The notes under the pieces were generated by a model. That model was not told the DNA's origin. It saw only the letters and a program-made list of their open reading frames with translations, and did no database searches. A program made the translations under genes and the position numbers. Positions 27,906 through 37,709 of a stretch of 64,000 nucleotides of DNA are shown in pieces (positions within the stretch are counted from its first letter, which is position 1; the number at the start of each line of letters is the position of its first letter). Source of the stretch: an uncultured Lachnospiraceae bacterium (lineage in GTDB: Bacteria > Bacillota > Clostridia > Lachnospirales > Lachnospiraceae); NCBI GenBank assembly GCA_902789175.1, contig CADANF010000003.1, positions 1 to 64,000 of the forward strand, read 5' to 3'.

Positions 27906-30338
27906 CTATTTATGAAGCAATCTGTCTACCAGCTGAACACATTCATTTGCATCTCTTGAATATCCGTCTGCTTTAATCTCATCACAGAAGCTTTGAGATA
28001 CAACAGCGCCTCCAACAATAATCTTTATCTTCACCTTTTTTTCTCTGGCATAATCTACTACTTCTTTCATCTTCATCATAGTAGTTGTCATAAGAGCAGA
28101 TAATCCTATGATATCAGCATTATTTTTAAGTGCTTCTTCAATAATGACTTCCTTAGGAACATCTTTTCCAAGATCAATTACATTATAACCATAATTCTTT
28201 AACATTAAAACACAAAGATTTTTTCCAATCTCATGAACATCTCCTTCTACCGAAGCAAATACCACTGTTCCCTTTGGAGGTTCATTAGTATTTTTTTCAA
28301 GGAAAGGACTAAGATACTCAATAGCTGTATCCATTGCATTGGCACCGGCAATAAGCTGAGGAAGGAAATACTTCTTCTCATCAAATAATTCTCCGACACG
28401 GGTTATGGCTGGAATAAGTTCATTATCAATGATACTTTGAGCTGCAGCACCATTATTCATCTCTTCTTTAACAAGATTAACTATTTTATTCTTTCCGCCT
28501 TCAAGAACTGCATCATACACAGGACTGATGGATTTTTCTTTATTATCTATCTTATTTGAAACAGTCTTTGTTCCATCTGATGCGGTCTCAATCTTTTTTA
28601 CTCTAGTAACATAAAGATTGTCAGCTCCCTCTTTAGCCATTAAAAGATCAGACGCATATAAGGCATTCATCAGCTGATCCTGACCAGGATTTGCGATAGC
28701 CATAGTAAGTCCACACTGTATAGCCATTGTAAGGAAAGCTGTATTTACATTAATTCTTTCAGGCAGACCAAAAGAAATATTCGAAAGTCCGCATATTGTG
28801 GGAAGTTTTAATTCATCATGACAGTATCTTATAGTATCAAGGGTAAGCTTTGCCGCTTTTGGATCAGCACCTACTGTAGAAACAAGTCCGTCTACACAAA
28901 GATCTTCCATTGAAAGTCCTTCTTCTAATGCAATCTTAACTAATTCATCTATTATCTTCTTTTTTTCTTCAATCGTTGATGGTATCCCTTCATCTGAAAC
29001 CGGAAGCAGGATGCACATAGCATTATATTTTTTTGCAATCTTAAATATAGGCCTGGTCTTCTTTGATTCTAATGAAACTGAGTTGATAAGAGCGCGTCCT
29101 GGATAAATCCTTAGAGCAGCTTCTAGTACATCTATAAAACTGGAATCGATACAAAGAGGAAGACTTGTTATGCCTGTAACTTCGTAAATTGCTTTAAGCA
29201 TCATTTCTTTTTCATCAATCCCATTCATACCCATATTAATATCTAATACAGCGGCATTATTCTCTTCCTGAGAGATAGCCATATCAGATACCATGGCAAG
29301 GCTGCCTTCTCTAAGTTCTGCCTGGAGCTTCTTCTTTCCTGTAGGATTTATCCTTTCTCCAACTACAAGAAGCGGTCCATCAAGATCGATAGCTTGAAGC
29401 TGTCTTTCTGATGTAAGTACTCTTCTCTTTACATTATTAATTTCCGGATGAGGCATATGTCTTACAGCATTTTTTAAAGCCGCGATATGATCCGGTCTTG
29501 AACCACAACAGCCTCCAACAAATGTAGCCCCATTTTCCACCAGTTTTTTTCCGCATTCTGCAAAGTACTGTGGAGTCATAAGATAAACTGATTCGCCATC
29601 AACTAATTCTGGCATACCGGCATTAGGTTTTGCAAAAACAGGAATATTGGCATATTCTTTCATCTGTTTTATAAAATCAGCCATTTCTTCAGGACCAGTG
29701 GAACAGTTCATTCCAACTGCATCAGCCCCAAGTCCCTGAAGAACAATAACCGCTACTTCTGGAGGAGTACCGAAAAGAGATTTTCCATCTTCATTAAATG
29801 TCATACTGACGATAACAGGAATATCTTCATTTAACTCCCTGATAGCAATTACAGCAGCACGACACTCCTGCAGGCTCATCATTGTTTCTACAACAATAAG
29901 ATCTACCCCGGCATCAATTAGTGCGCCAGCCTGTTCTTTATATACATCGACTAATTCTTCAAATCTAAGATCACCAATAGGATAAAGCTGTCTGCCTGTC
30001 ATAGTCATATCACCGGCAACATACCCTCTATAGTTACATCTTTTTACAGCTTCTTTAGAAATAGCCACAAGACGTTTATTCATTTCCACTGTCTTATCTT
30101 CAAGATGATATTCTTTTAATTTAATCCTATTACAAGTAAATGTGGATGCATAAATGATAGAAGAACCAGACTCGATAAATTTAGTCTGAATATCAATAAG
30201 AATTTCCGGATGATCTAAGACCCAACTCTCCGGACATACGCCAAGGGGCATTCCCTTAGCCATAAGATTTGTACCTGTAGCACCATCAAGACATATAATG
30301 CCACTATCAAGAAGATTTCTAAATTCCTGTCTATTCAT
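27906..30338 (-). CDS. metH: Cobalamin-dependent methionine synthase, short form
   Basis: An 810-residue enzyme that moves a methyl group from methyl-tetrahydrofolate to homocysteine. The homocysteine domain (about 1-290) has zinc ligands in GMNCSTGP and GGCCGSRPDH. The pterin domain (about 310-570) starts at GERINPTGKKKL. The B12 cap and B12 domain (about 600-805) contain GDVHEIGKN, the cobalt-coordinating Asp-x-His-x-x-Gly. The C-terminal S-adenosylmethionine reactivation domain of E. coli MetH (about 1227 residues) is missing, so a separate reactivase is expected. It starts five bases after rnhA. Confidence 0.96.
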   Translation of the reverse strand: MNRQEFRNLLDSGIICLDGATGTNLMAKGMPLGVCPESWVLDHPEILIDIQTKFIESGSSIIYASTFTCNRIKLKEYHLEDKTVEMNKRLVAISKEAVKRCNYRGYVAGDMTMTGRQLYPIGDLRFEELVDVYKEQAGALIDAGVDLIVVETMMSLQECRAAVIAIRELNEDIPVIVSMTFNEDGKSLFGTPPEVAVIVLQGLGADAVGMNCSTGPEEMADFIKQMKEYANIPVFAKPNAGMPELVDGESVYLMTPQYFAECGKKLVENGATFVGGCCGSRPDHIAALKNAVRHMPHPEINNVKRRVLTSERQLQAIDLDGPLLVVGERINPTGKKKLQAELREGSLAMVSDMAISQEENNAAVLDINMGMNGIDEKEMMLKAIYEVTGITSLPLCIDSSFIDVLEAALRIYPGRALINSVSLESKKTRPIFKIAKKYNAMCILLPVSDEGIPSTIEEKKKIIDELVKIALEEGLSMEDLCVDGLVSTVGADPKAAKLTLDTIRYCHDELKLPTICGLSNISFGLPERINVNTAFLTMAIQCGLTMAIANPGQDQLMNALYASDLLMAKEGADNLYVTRVKKIETASDGTKTVSNKIDNKEKSISPVYDAVLEGGKNKIVNLVKEEMNNGAAAQSIIDNELIPAITRVGELFDEKKYFLPQLIAGANAMDTAIEYLSPFLEKNTNEPPKGTVVFASVEGDVHEIGKNLCVLMLKNYGYNVIDLGKDVPKEVIIEEALKNNADIIGLSALMTTTMMKMKEVVDYAREKKVKIKIIVGGAVVSQSFCDEIKADGYSRDANECVQLVDRLLHK

Positions 30339-30343
30339 ACTTT

Positions 30344-30820
30344 TTAATCTCCAAATGTATCATCCAGCAGCATATTCCCATCAGCAGCTGCAGTTGCAAG
30401 TTCGTCACATCTTTCATTTCCTGGATTTCCGGCATGACCTTTAACCCAGACATAAGTACAATCATGGATTTCCATAGCTTTTAAAAGCCTTTGCCATAGA
30501 TTTTTATTTTTTACAGGTTCGTTTTTTCCCCTTTTCCAGCCTTTTTTAATCCAGCCTTCAATCCATTTATCATTAAAGGCACGGCAGACATACTGAGAAT
30601 CAGTATATATAGTAACCTTACAAGGTTTTATAAGAGCTTCAAGACCGGTAATTACCCCTAAAAGCTCCATTCTGTTATTGGTAGTCTTTTTAAACCCTCC
30701 GGAAAATTCTCTTACATGAACTTTTCCATCAGGAGCTGTATATTCCAGTCTAGTACCAAATCCTCCAGGCCCTTCAGGATTTCCCCTGGCAGAACCATCA
30801 GAATAAAGAATTATATCCAT
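30344..30820 (-). CDS. rnhA: Ribonuclease HI
   Basis: A 158-residue nuclease that degrades RNA in RNA-DNA hybrids. The catalytic acids are visible: Asp in YSDGSARGNP, Glu in NRMELLGV, Asp in YTDSQYV and Asp in NERCDELA. It lies 20 bases after scpB and just before metH. The window also encodes RNase HII at 42104-42886, so this organism has both types. Confidence 0.96.
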   Translation of the reverse strand: MDIILYSDGSARGNPEGPGGFGTRLEYTAPDGKVHVREFSGGFKKTTNNRMELLGVITGLEALIKPCKVTIYTDSQYVCRAFNDKWIEGWIKKGWKRGKNEPVKNKNLWQRLLKAMEIHDCTYVWVKGHAGNPGNERCDELATAAADGNMLLDDTFGD

Positions 30821-30840
30821 TTAAAACCTCTTACTTTAGT

Positions 30841-31419
30841 CTAAACTTCTACATTAATAACTCCTGCTTCTTCTTCAGCTTCTTTTCTAAAATCAGCCAT
30901 CTTTGCAGGATCGATATCCGGAAGATCATCCATAGAAGATATTCCAAAACATCTAAGGAAATCATCCGTTGTACCAAAAAGTATCGGATGCCCCGGAGCA
31001 TCAAGTCTTCCAACCTCAGTAATAAGATTATATTCTACTAACTTATTAACTGCATGAGCAGAAGATACTCCTCTTATCTTTTCAATCTCAACTCTTGTAA
31101 CCGGCTGCTTATAAGCAACTATTGAAAGAGTCTCAAGTAAAACATCAGTAAGAGAATGAGATTTTGGAACATTTACCAGTTTGATAAGTTCTTCATAATA
31201 CTCAGTTTTTGTACAAAGCTGATATCTTTCTTTATTATCAAAATCTACTACTCTTATTCCTCTATCTTCATTTTCATATTTTTTTTGTAATTCAAATACA
31301 AGCTGTTTTACTTCATCTTTATCAATTTCAAGGGCTGTAGCGAGCTGATCCACTGTTACTGCGTCTCCCGCAGCAAAAAGTATAGCCTCTATAGCCGCAT
31401 ATTGATTCTTATTCTCCAT
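30841..31419 (-). CDS. scpB: Segregation and condensation protein B
   Basis: A 192-residue winged-helix protein, a subunit of the SMC-ScpA-ScpB condensin. Typical features are AAIEAILFAAGDAV at the start and LETLSIVAYKQPVTRVEIEKI in the middle. It follows scpA by eight bases. Confidence 0.95.
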   Translation of the reverse strand: MENKNQYAAIEAILFAAGDAVTVDQLATALEIDKDEVKQLVFELQKKYENEDRGIRVVDFDNKERYQLCTKTEYYEELIKLVNVPKSHSLTDVLLETLSIVAYKQPVTRVEIEKIRGVSSAHAVNKLVEYNLITEVGRLDAPGHPILFGTTDDFLRCFGISSMDDLPDIDPAKMADFRKEAEEEAGVINVEV

Positions 31420-31427
31420 AATCCCAC

Positions 31428-32183
31428 CTATTCAAGTGAATCTATTACTATATCCCCAAATATCTCATCCTGTCTTACCGTGATAAAACCAGTTTTCATA
31501 AGTTCAAGGACTGCCATAAATGAAACAATGATATTGATCTTACCATGATGTCTTCCTAAAAGCGTTTTAAAATTGATACTCTTAAGACCCTTGATGTCAT
31601 TTCTTATCTCTATCATTCTGTCTTCAATCTTAATCTCATCTCTTGTGATAGTACCAAATTTACTTCTTACCTGGTCAACTCTGTCAGTTTCGCGTCTCAT
31701 AAGAGATCTGAAGACTTCCTGGAGTTTTGCAAGGGTTACATCACCTACAACTTCAGCCGGATCAACAGGTTCTTCATAATTTTTAACTTCTTTTGGAATT
31801 GCTTCTTTACCATAAAACGACTTTGAAGCATCTATTTCCATATCTTTAAGTTCATAGGAAGCATATTTATATACTTTATATTCAAGAAGAGCTTTAACAA
31901 GTTCTGCTCTTGGATCTTCTTCCACTTCTTCTTTAACTTCTTCTTCCTTTGGAAGGAGCATTTTAGATTTGATAGCTATAAGTTCAGCAGCCATAACAAG
32001 GAAGTCGCTCATCAGATCCATATCTTCCGTTTCCATTGCATCAATATATGCCATGTACTGATCTGTTATCTCAACAATAGGAATATCAAAAATATTAAAT
32101 TTATTCTTATCGATCAAATGAAGAAGAAGGTCTAAAGGGCCTTCAAAATCATTAAGTTTAATATCTAATTCTGTCCTTGCCAT
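31428..32183 (-). CDS. scpA: Segregation and condensation protein A
   Basis: A 251-residue kleisin that bridges the SMC head domains. The N-terminal DFEGPLDLLLHLIDKNK is the family signature, and the C-terminal winged helix ends in VTFMAVLELMK-like sequence (VSFMAVLELMKTG). It sits between an SGNH hydrolase gene and scpB. The SMC partner is encoded 14 kb away in a different operon. Confidence 0.95.
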   Translation of the reverse strand: MARTELDIKLNDFEGPLDLLLHLIDKNKFNIFDIPIVEITDQYMAYIDAMETEDMDLMSDFLVMAAELIAIKSKMLLPKEEEVKEEVEEDPRAELVKALLEYKVYKYASYELKDMEIDASKSFYGKEAIPKEVKNYEEPVDPAEVVGDVTLAKLQEVFRSLMRRETDRVDQVRSKFGTITRDEIKIEDRMIEIRNDIKGLKSINFKTLLGRHHGKINIIVSFMAVLELMKTGFITVRQDEIFGDIVIDSLE

Positions 32184-32196
32184 GTTACTATGTTTC

Positions 32197-33228
32197 CTAT
32201 TTTTTCTTATATCTGTGAGTTTTGATATATCTCACCATACGCTTTGCAAGATCTGCATTATAATGCTTTCCATCTACAGAATGCCCTTCCGGCATGTATC
32301 CTTCATCATTTGATATAGATGAAGCTATATCAAGATAGATAACATCACCTCTTTTATGGCACATATCTTTTAAAGCAGTATTAAATTTCTTTATATTATC
32401 AATATTAAATATAATCTTATCTTCATCAGATATAGACTTGGTTACAGGAGCTACATTTGATACATAGATTGTCGCATTTGGGTTATGCTGTAAAATGATA
32501 TCTATAAGTCCACTGATGTCTTCAGTAAAGATATCTACATAAGCCCATCCAATCTCATTTATACCAAACTGAATATAATAATTATCATAATTTGTAGCCT
32601 GAATAGCTTCAACAACTGAAAGACTCTCACCATTTACACTTATTACTTTCTCATCATCAATATGATCAATGGTAAGTCCTTTATAAGCAAAAGCATTCAT
32701 GTTGCTCTGGCCTCCATACATAGAAAGGCCTTCAGTTCTGGAATCACCGATAAATACTGACTTATCAAAATATGAATCATCAGCTATAGTATAGTCTCTC
32801 TCAAAACGAAACATATCATAAGAATCATCATATTTAATATCTTTAAGAACTTTAAGACCTGTACCGTCATCTATCGGGTCGTCCTTAAATAAATTATCAA
32901 GCATTTCTTTTTTATCAGGAAGAGACTTAGATTCCTTAGGTTCTGTTGCAACCGCCTCTTTATATATCTCAGTAGTTATATCAGAAGTTGTTTCACTGGT
33001 AAGTTCTGTTGTTATATTACTCTCTACATTAGAATTCTGTGTAAAATAAGCATTGCTTTCACTGTTAATTAAGTTATCAGTCGAATTCTTATCTACACTT
33101 TGATTTATCTCTTGTTTTCTATCTTTATAATATCCTGTTTTTAAATATTTAAAGCTAAAAAGCGCACCACTAAAAGCAATGAGGCTGATTGCGAGTATCC
33201 TCATTGCATATCTGTCATTATTTCTCAT
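32197..33228 (-). CDS. Membrane-anchored SGNH/GDSL hydrolase
   Basis: A 343-residue protein with one N-terminal transmembrane helix (about residues 9-26), a Ser/Thr-rich linker to about residue 130, and an SGNH-type hydrolase domain. Block I is IGDSRTEG with the catalytic Ser, the oxyanion Asn is in FGINEIGW, and block V is DGKHYN with the Asp/His pair. It is probably extracytoplasmic and may deacylate or acylate a wall polymer, but the substrate is unknown. It lies between gpsA (six bases) and scpA (13 bases). Its RBS is weak. Confidence 0.82.
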   Translation of the reverse strand: MRNNDRYAMRILAISLIAFSGALFSFKYLKTGYYKDRKQEINQSVDKNSTDNLINSESNAYFTQNSNVESNITTELTSETTSDITTEIYKEAVATEPKESKSLPDKKEMLDNLFKDDPIDDGTGLKVLKDIKYDDSYDMFRFERDYTIADDSYFDKSVFIGDSRTEGLSMYGGQSNMNAFAYKGLTIDHIDDEKVISVNGESLSVVEAIQATNYDNYYIQFGINEIGWAYVDIFTEDISGLIDIILQHNPNATIYVSNVAPVTKSISDEDKIIFNIDNIKKFNTALKDMCHKRGDVIYLDIASSISNDEGYMPEGHSVDGKHYNADLAKRMVRYIKTHRYKKK

Positions 33229-33234
33229 TTTAAA

Positions 33235-34242
33235 TCAGTTCCATTCAAGATCAGTAATTTCAGCTTTTTTATCTCTTGTCAGTAATTCATGAAGTCCCTG
33301 TTTAGCAGGAAGATCTTCAAAAAGAACTCTGTTAACAGCCTCAACGATAGGCATGCTTACATTATATTTTTCAGCCAATTTAAGTGCAGCTTTAGCAGAA
33401 TAAACTCCTTCTACCACCTGTTTAACCTGATCCATAGCTTCCTGATATTTCATACCCTGTCCTATAAGAGTACCTGCTCTTAAATTACGGCTATGTTTAG
33501 AAGCACATGTAACTATAAGATCACCGATACCTGAGAGTCCGCTGAAGGTTCTTCTGTGACCACCCATAGCAGTCCCAAGCTCAGTAATTTCAACAATTCC
33601 TCTTGTTATCAGAGCAGCTTTAGTATTATCGCCGCATCCAAGTCCATCAGACATTCCCGCTGCAAGAGCAATGACATTCTTTAAAGAACCGCCAAGTTCA
33701 ATACCAAGCATATCCGGACTGATATAAACTCTGAAATAATCAGCCATAAATGTATCCTGGATCTTACGTGCAATTTCCTTGTCCTTACAGCCGACAACTA
33801 CAGCAGTTGGAACCATCCTTCCTACTTCTTCAGCATGGCTAGGTCCTGAAAGAACTGCAACTTTTGCCTGTGGTATCTCTTCTTCTATTATCTCTGAAAG
33901 TGTCATAAGAGTTGATTCTTCAATACCCTTAGCAACACTGACTATAATCTGTCCATCTTTGATAAATTTTGAAACAGTATTTGCTGTAGTTCTTACAAAA
34001 GGTGAAGGTACAGCCATAACTATCATTTCAGCATCTTCTACAGATGCACCGATATCTGTTGTAAAACTAACTGTTCCCGGGAGAATAACTCCAGGAAGTT
34101 TCTGCTTTTGCTCACAATATTCTGTAAGCATAGCAACTTCTGCAGGATCAATTGACCAAACAGTAACTTTATTACCATTTGTTGAAAGTAATTTTGCGAT
34201 AGCTGTTCCCCAGCTACCAGCACCAAGTATAGTTATATTCAT
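33235..34242 (-). CDS. gpsA: Glycerol-3-phosphate dehydrogenase (NAD(P)+)
   Basis: A 335-residue enzyme that makes sn-glycerol 3-phosphate for phospholipids. The dinucleotide loop is GAGSWGTAIAKLL, and the catalytic Lys lies in GGSLKNVIALAAG. It overlaps plsY by four bases (ATGA), and der precedes plsY: the der-plsY-gpsA order is common in Firmicutes. Confidence 0.97.
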   Translation of the reverse strand: MNITILGAGSWGTAIAKLLSTNGNKVTVWSIDPAEVAMLTEYCEQKQKLPGVILPGTVSFTTDIGASVEDAEMIVMAVPSPFVRTTANTVSKFIKDGQIIVSVAKGIEESTLMTLSEIIEEEIPQAKVAVLSGPSHAEEVGRMVPTAVVVGCKDKEIARKIQDTFMADYFRVYISPDMLGIELGGSLKNVIALAAGMSDGLGCGDNTKAALITRGIVEITELGTAMGGHRRTFSGLSGIGDLIVTCASKHSRNLRAGTLIGQGMKYQEAMDQVKQVVEGVYSAKAALKLAEKYNVSMPIVEAVNRVLFEDLPAKQGLHELLTRDKKAEITDLEWN

Positions 34243-34937
34243 TTCTTAATTTCTCCCTCCTTATGAAAACTGAGTTTTCTTTCCTCATGAGCCATAAGTC
34301 TCTTAATATTTGCCTTATGTCTATAAATAGCCAATGCAGCAAATAATAGAACAAGAATAATTGATTCTATTAAAGCTTCTTTAATAAAAGGTGTGCCATA
34401 ACTTCCAAAGCAGAGCATACCCTTAAATGCAAAAATGATATAAAGAATTGAGAATTCTATCATAAGTAAGATAGATCCAAGAGAAACATATCTTGTAGCT
34501 GCAACGATAGCAACAAATAAGATAAGAAGAATAAGGATCATCCAACCATTAAGAAGTCCAACAATTGTACCCGCTGTTGTGGCAATACCCTTTCCTCCCT
34601 TGAAATTAAGGTAGAAAGGAAAATTATGACCAAGTACAGCACCAAAACCAGCATAAAGTACAAAGAGCTGATAAATATTTGCATAAGGTTCAATATTCTT
34701 AAAGATAAATGTTACAGTAAGACATGGTATAAGAGATTTAAGGAAATCTCCAAGAAAAACAATAAGTCCTGCTTTAGTACCAAGAACTCTTAAAGCATTT
34801 GTTGTTCCTGAATTACCGCTGCCATAATTTCTTATGTCAACGCCCTTTAATTTCCCATAAAGCACTCCGGTTTCTATAAGTCCGAATAAATAACCAACTA
34901 TAAGACATACAAATCGTAAAATTATTGAACCAGTCAT
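34239..34937 (-). CDS. plsY: Glycerol-3-phosphate acyltransferase PlsY
   Basis: A 232-residue membrane enzyme with about five transmembrane helices that acylates glycerol 3-phosphate from acyl-phosphate, the product of PlsX. Family motifs are DIRNYGSGNSGTTNALRVLG and FKGGKGIATTAG. The C-terminus extends past the last helix with a basic tail (HKANIKRLMAHEERKL). It overlaps gpsA by four bases. Confidence 0.96.
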   Translation of the reverse strand: MTGSIILRFVCLIVGYLFGLIETGVLYGKLKGVDIRNYGSGNSGTTNALRVLGTKAGLIVFLGDFLKSLIPCLTVTFIFKNIEPYANIYQLFVLYAGFGAVLGHNFPFYLNFKGGKGIATTAGTIVGLLNGWMILILLILFVAIVAATRYVSLGSILLMIEFSILYIIFAFKGMLCFGSYGTPFIKEALIESIILVLLFAALAIYRHKANIKRLMAHEERKLSFHKEGEIKK

Positions 34938-34945
34938 AATAAATA

Positions 34946-36268
34946 CTAATTATCCTTTCTTTCGCGCACTATCATCCTGATAGGAGTTCCCTTAAATGAG
35001 AAAGCTTCCCTAAGTTTATTCTCCAGATATCTCATATAAGAAAAATGTGCCAATTCTTTATTATTTACAAATATAACAAATGTAGGCGGTTTAACAGATA
35101 CTTCTGTCATATAATAAAGTCTTAAATGTTTACCCTTATCCTGTGGAGGATCAACCTCAGCAACAGCTTCAGCAAGAATCTCATTAAGGACACCAGTCTG
35201 AATTCTCATAGAATGGAAATTAACTACCATATCTATAGTAGCAAAGAGTTTTTCAACTCTCTGACCAGTTCGTGCAGAAATGAAGATAAGTTCTGCATAT
35301 GGCATAAATGCCAGCATATCCCTTACTTCTTTCTTAAACTTATTCATGGTCTTATCATCTTTTTCAATGGCATCCCATTTATTTACGGCAATGATCATAC
35401 CTTTACCAGCTTCATGAGCAATACCGGCAATCTTGGTATCCTGATCAGTTACTCCTTCTGTGGCATCAATAACAAGAACAGCCACATCACATCTTTCAAC
35501 TGCAGCAACTGTTCTTATGATCGAATATCTTTCAATTTCATCTTTGACTTTAGACTTACGACGAAGACCAGCTGTATCAATGAATACATATTCCTGATCC
35601 CCGCGCTTTATAACAGTATCTACGGCGTCTCTTGTAGTACCGGCTATATCAGATACTATAACTCTGTCCTCACCTGTAAGACGGTTGATTATAGATGATT
35701 TACCCACATTAGGTTTACCAATTATAGCAACCTTAGGTCTCTCATCTTCCGCTTCTGTTGTATCCATATCTCCAAAATGTGATGTAACTTCATCAAGAAG
35801 GTCACCAAAACCAAGCATTGATGCAGCAGAAACAGGAAATGGCTCTCCGATCCCTAAGTTATAGAATTCATATACATCCATTTCAAATTTCTTAAAATTA
35901 TCAACTTTATTAACTGCAAGAACAACTGGCTTTTTAGAACGTCTTAACATATCGCATACTGCATGGTCAGATGCAACAAGTCCTTCTCTTACATCTGTAA
36001 GGAAGATGATCACATCGGCAGTCTCAATAGCAATTTCTGCCTGTTCTCTCATATGTTTAAGTAAGATATCGTCAGTCTCTGGTTCAATACCACCTGTATC
36101 AACAAGAGTAAACTGTTTATCAAGCCATGTAACATCACAATAGATTCTATCTCTAGTAACACCTGGTGTATCTTTAACTATTGAAATTCTTTCTCCAGCC
36201 AGAGCGTTAAACAAAGTTGATTTACCTACATTAGGTCTGCCAACGATTGCAACGATTGGTTTTGCCAT
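34946..36268 (-). CDS. der: Ribosome assembly GTPase Der (EngA)
   Basis: A 440-residue GTPase with two tandem G domains (GRPNVGKSTLFN near residue 8, GKPNVGKSSIIN near 183) and a C-terminal KH-like domain, needed for 50S subunit maturation. It lies nine bases before plsY. The DUF512 gene is immediately downstream of its own upstream neighbourhood in conserved order. Confidence 0.97.
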   Translation of the reverse strand: MAKPIVAIVGRPNVGKSTLFNALAGERISIVKDTPGVTRDRIYCDVTWLDKQFTLVDTGGIEPETDDILLKHMREQAEIAIETADVIIFLTDVREGLVASDHAVCDMLRRSKKPVVLAVNKVDNFKKFEMDVYEFYNLGIGEPFPVSAASMLGFGDLLDEVTSHFGDMDTTEAEDERPKVAIIGKPNVGKSSIINRLTGEDRVIVSDIAGTTRDAVDTVIKRGDQEYVFIDTAGLRRKSKVKDEIERYSIIRTVAAVERCDVAVLVIDATEGVTDQDTKIAGIAHEAGKGMIIAVNKWDAIEKDDKTMNKFKKEVRDMLAFMPYAELIFISARTGQRVEKLFATIDMVVNFHSMRIQTGVLNEILAEAVAEVDPPQDKGKHLRLYYMTEVSVKPPTFVIFVNNKELAHFSYMRYLENKLREAFSFKGTPIRMIVRERKDN

Positions 36269-36288
36269 ATAAATTCTCCTTATCTAAA

Positions 36289-36305
36289 CCGGCTATTTTA
36301 ACCGG
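36289..36305 (-). terminator. Small hairpin upstream of der
   Basis: On the minus strand CCGGTTA pairs with TAGCCGG (one wobble pair) around AAA, then TTTAGATAAGG. It is a weak terminator or attenuator between the DUF512 gene and der. Confidence 0.3.
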
Positions 36306-36316
36306 CATAAAAATCT

Positions 36317-37699
36317 TTATTCATCCGAGATTACCCTATGCAGGTAATCAGCACCACTAGATTTTACAATAACGGTTTTAACTTGTAAAGCCTCGCTAAG
36401 TTCTGCAAGGGTCATATCATCAAGGAAGATATCCTGATCAGCTTTAAGGCAGATATCAGGTATAAGAAGTGCCTCTCCTAAATCTTTACCCTTTAACTGT
36501 TTTACAATATCTCCTCCGGTAAGAAGTCCTGTAACAGTTATCCTGTGGCCATAAAAATCATTAATTATCCTATGAACATCAAACTCTATATCAGGCCTTA
36601 TTCTTTTAATCTCGTTTGAGATTATGGTTCTGTTTCCATAAGATAAAGCTCCTACTACAGTAGAAACATGCCTGTTTTTATTAATACTTAGATATTTCTT
36701 ATCTTCCTTATACTCTTTCGAAAATCTTTCAAAGAAAGAATGTTTGCTATCTCTGAATCTTATCAGATGATCAACTTCTTCTTTTATTTCATCCATAAAA
36801 AGTCTTGAAGAACCTACACCATTTTCTATCTGTTTAAAACCATCATACCTGTCTGCTTCTGGAAGCGGACGCCCTGCAGTTATATACCATTCATCACTGG
36901 CAAAAACAAAATGGATTCCATGTTCTTCATATATTTCTTTCTGAAAGCCTTCGATCATATCGATAACTTCCTCTGCATCCTCTTTTGTAAAAGGATCCAT
37001 AGGATAAAGTCCATCTCTATATTTAGAAAGGCCCACCGGTACAACAGAAAGACTGGAAAGGATAGGAACAAACTGCCTTAGATCAGTTATAGTCCTGTAA
37101 AGCTCTTCTCCATCATTAACCCCTTTGCAAAGAACCACCTGAGCATTCATAGGGATCTCAGCATCATAGAGTTTTTTCATACGTTCCATGATTGTTCCTG
37201 CAAAACGGTTATGAAGCATCATTTTACGAAGCTCCGGATTTGTAGTCTGAACAGAAATATTAATAGGAGCCAGACGGAATTTTATGATCCTGTCTATCTC
37301 TTCTTCTTTCATATTGGTAAAGGTAATATAGTTACCCTGTAAAAATGAAAGTCTCGAGTCATCATCCTTAAAATAAATAGTCTCTCTCATTCCAGGAGGA
37401 TTCTGATCGATAAAGCAGAAGATACATTTATTGGTACAGGATCTGTAATTATCCATAAGAGACTCTTCAAAACAAAGTCCCAGATTTTCATCCTCTTCTT
37501 TTTCAATATGAAATTCCAATCTTTCATTTTCTTCATTAAGTACTGTAATATCAAGAGATGTATCCTCAGCTATATATTCATAATCAAATATATCCTCAAC
37601 TTCGGATCCATTTAAAAGGATTAATTTATAGCCTTTTTTTATCCCGGCTATATCAGCCGGACTCTTTTCTATTACACTTACTATCAAATGTTCCTTCAT
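36317..37699 (-). CDS. DUF512 family radical-SAM-like protein
   Basis: A 460-residue protein. A PDZ-like N-terminal segment (SPADIAGIKKGYKLILLNG, about residues 14-32) is followed by CTNKCIFCFIDQ, a radical-SAM-type Cys-x3-Cys-x2-Cys motif, and a C-terminal DUF512 domain. The family (TIGR03279) has no established function. It is regularly found next to der, as here, which suggests a role linked to ribosome assembly or RNA; that is inference. It follows the PgeF-type gene by 10 bases. Confidence 0.85.
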   Translation of the reverse strand: MKEHLIVSVIEKSPADIAGIKKGYKLILLNGSEVEDIFDYEYIAEDTSLDITVLNEENERLEFHIEKEEDENLGLCFEESLMDNYRSCTNKCIFCFIDQNPPGMRETIYFKDDDSRLSFLQGNYITFTNMKEEEIDRIIKFRLAPINISVQTTNPELRKMMLHNRFAGTIMERMKKLYDAEIPMNAQVVLCKGVNDGEELYRTITDLRQFVPILSSLSVVPVGLSKYRDGLYPMDPFTKEDAEEVIDMIEGFQKEIYEEHGIHFVFASDEWYITAGRPLPEADRYDGFKQIENGVGSSRLFMDEIKEEVDHLIRFRDSKHSFFERFSKEYKEDKKYLSINKNRHVSTVVGALSYGNRTIISNEIKRIRPDIEFDVHRIINDFYGHRITVTGLLTGGDIVKQLKGKDLGEALLIPDICLKADQDIFLDDMTLAELSEALQVKTVIVKSSGADYLHRVISDE

Positions 37700-37709
37700 A
37701 TATGATAAT

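Noticed and set aside
33779..34249. Open frame of 156 codons on the plus strand
   Set aside because: It is antisense to gpsA with no start signals or recognisable domains.
35126..35698. Open frame of 190 codons on the plus strand
   Set aside because: It lies entirely antisense to der, has no RBS and its translation resembles no protein family; it is a by-product of the der codon use.
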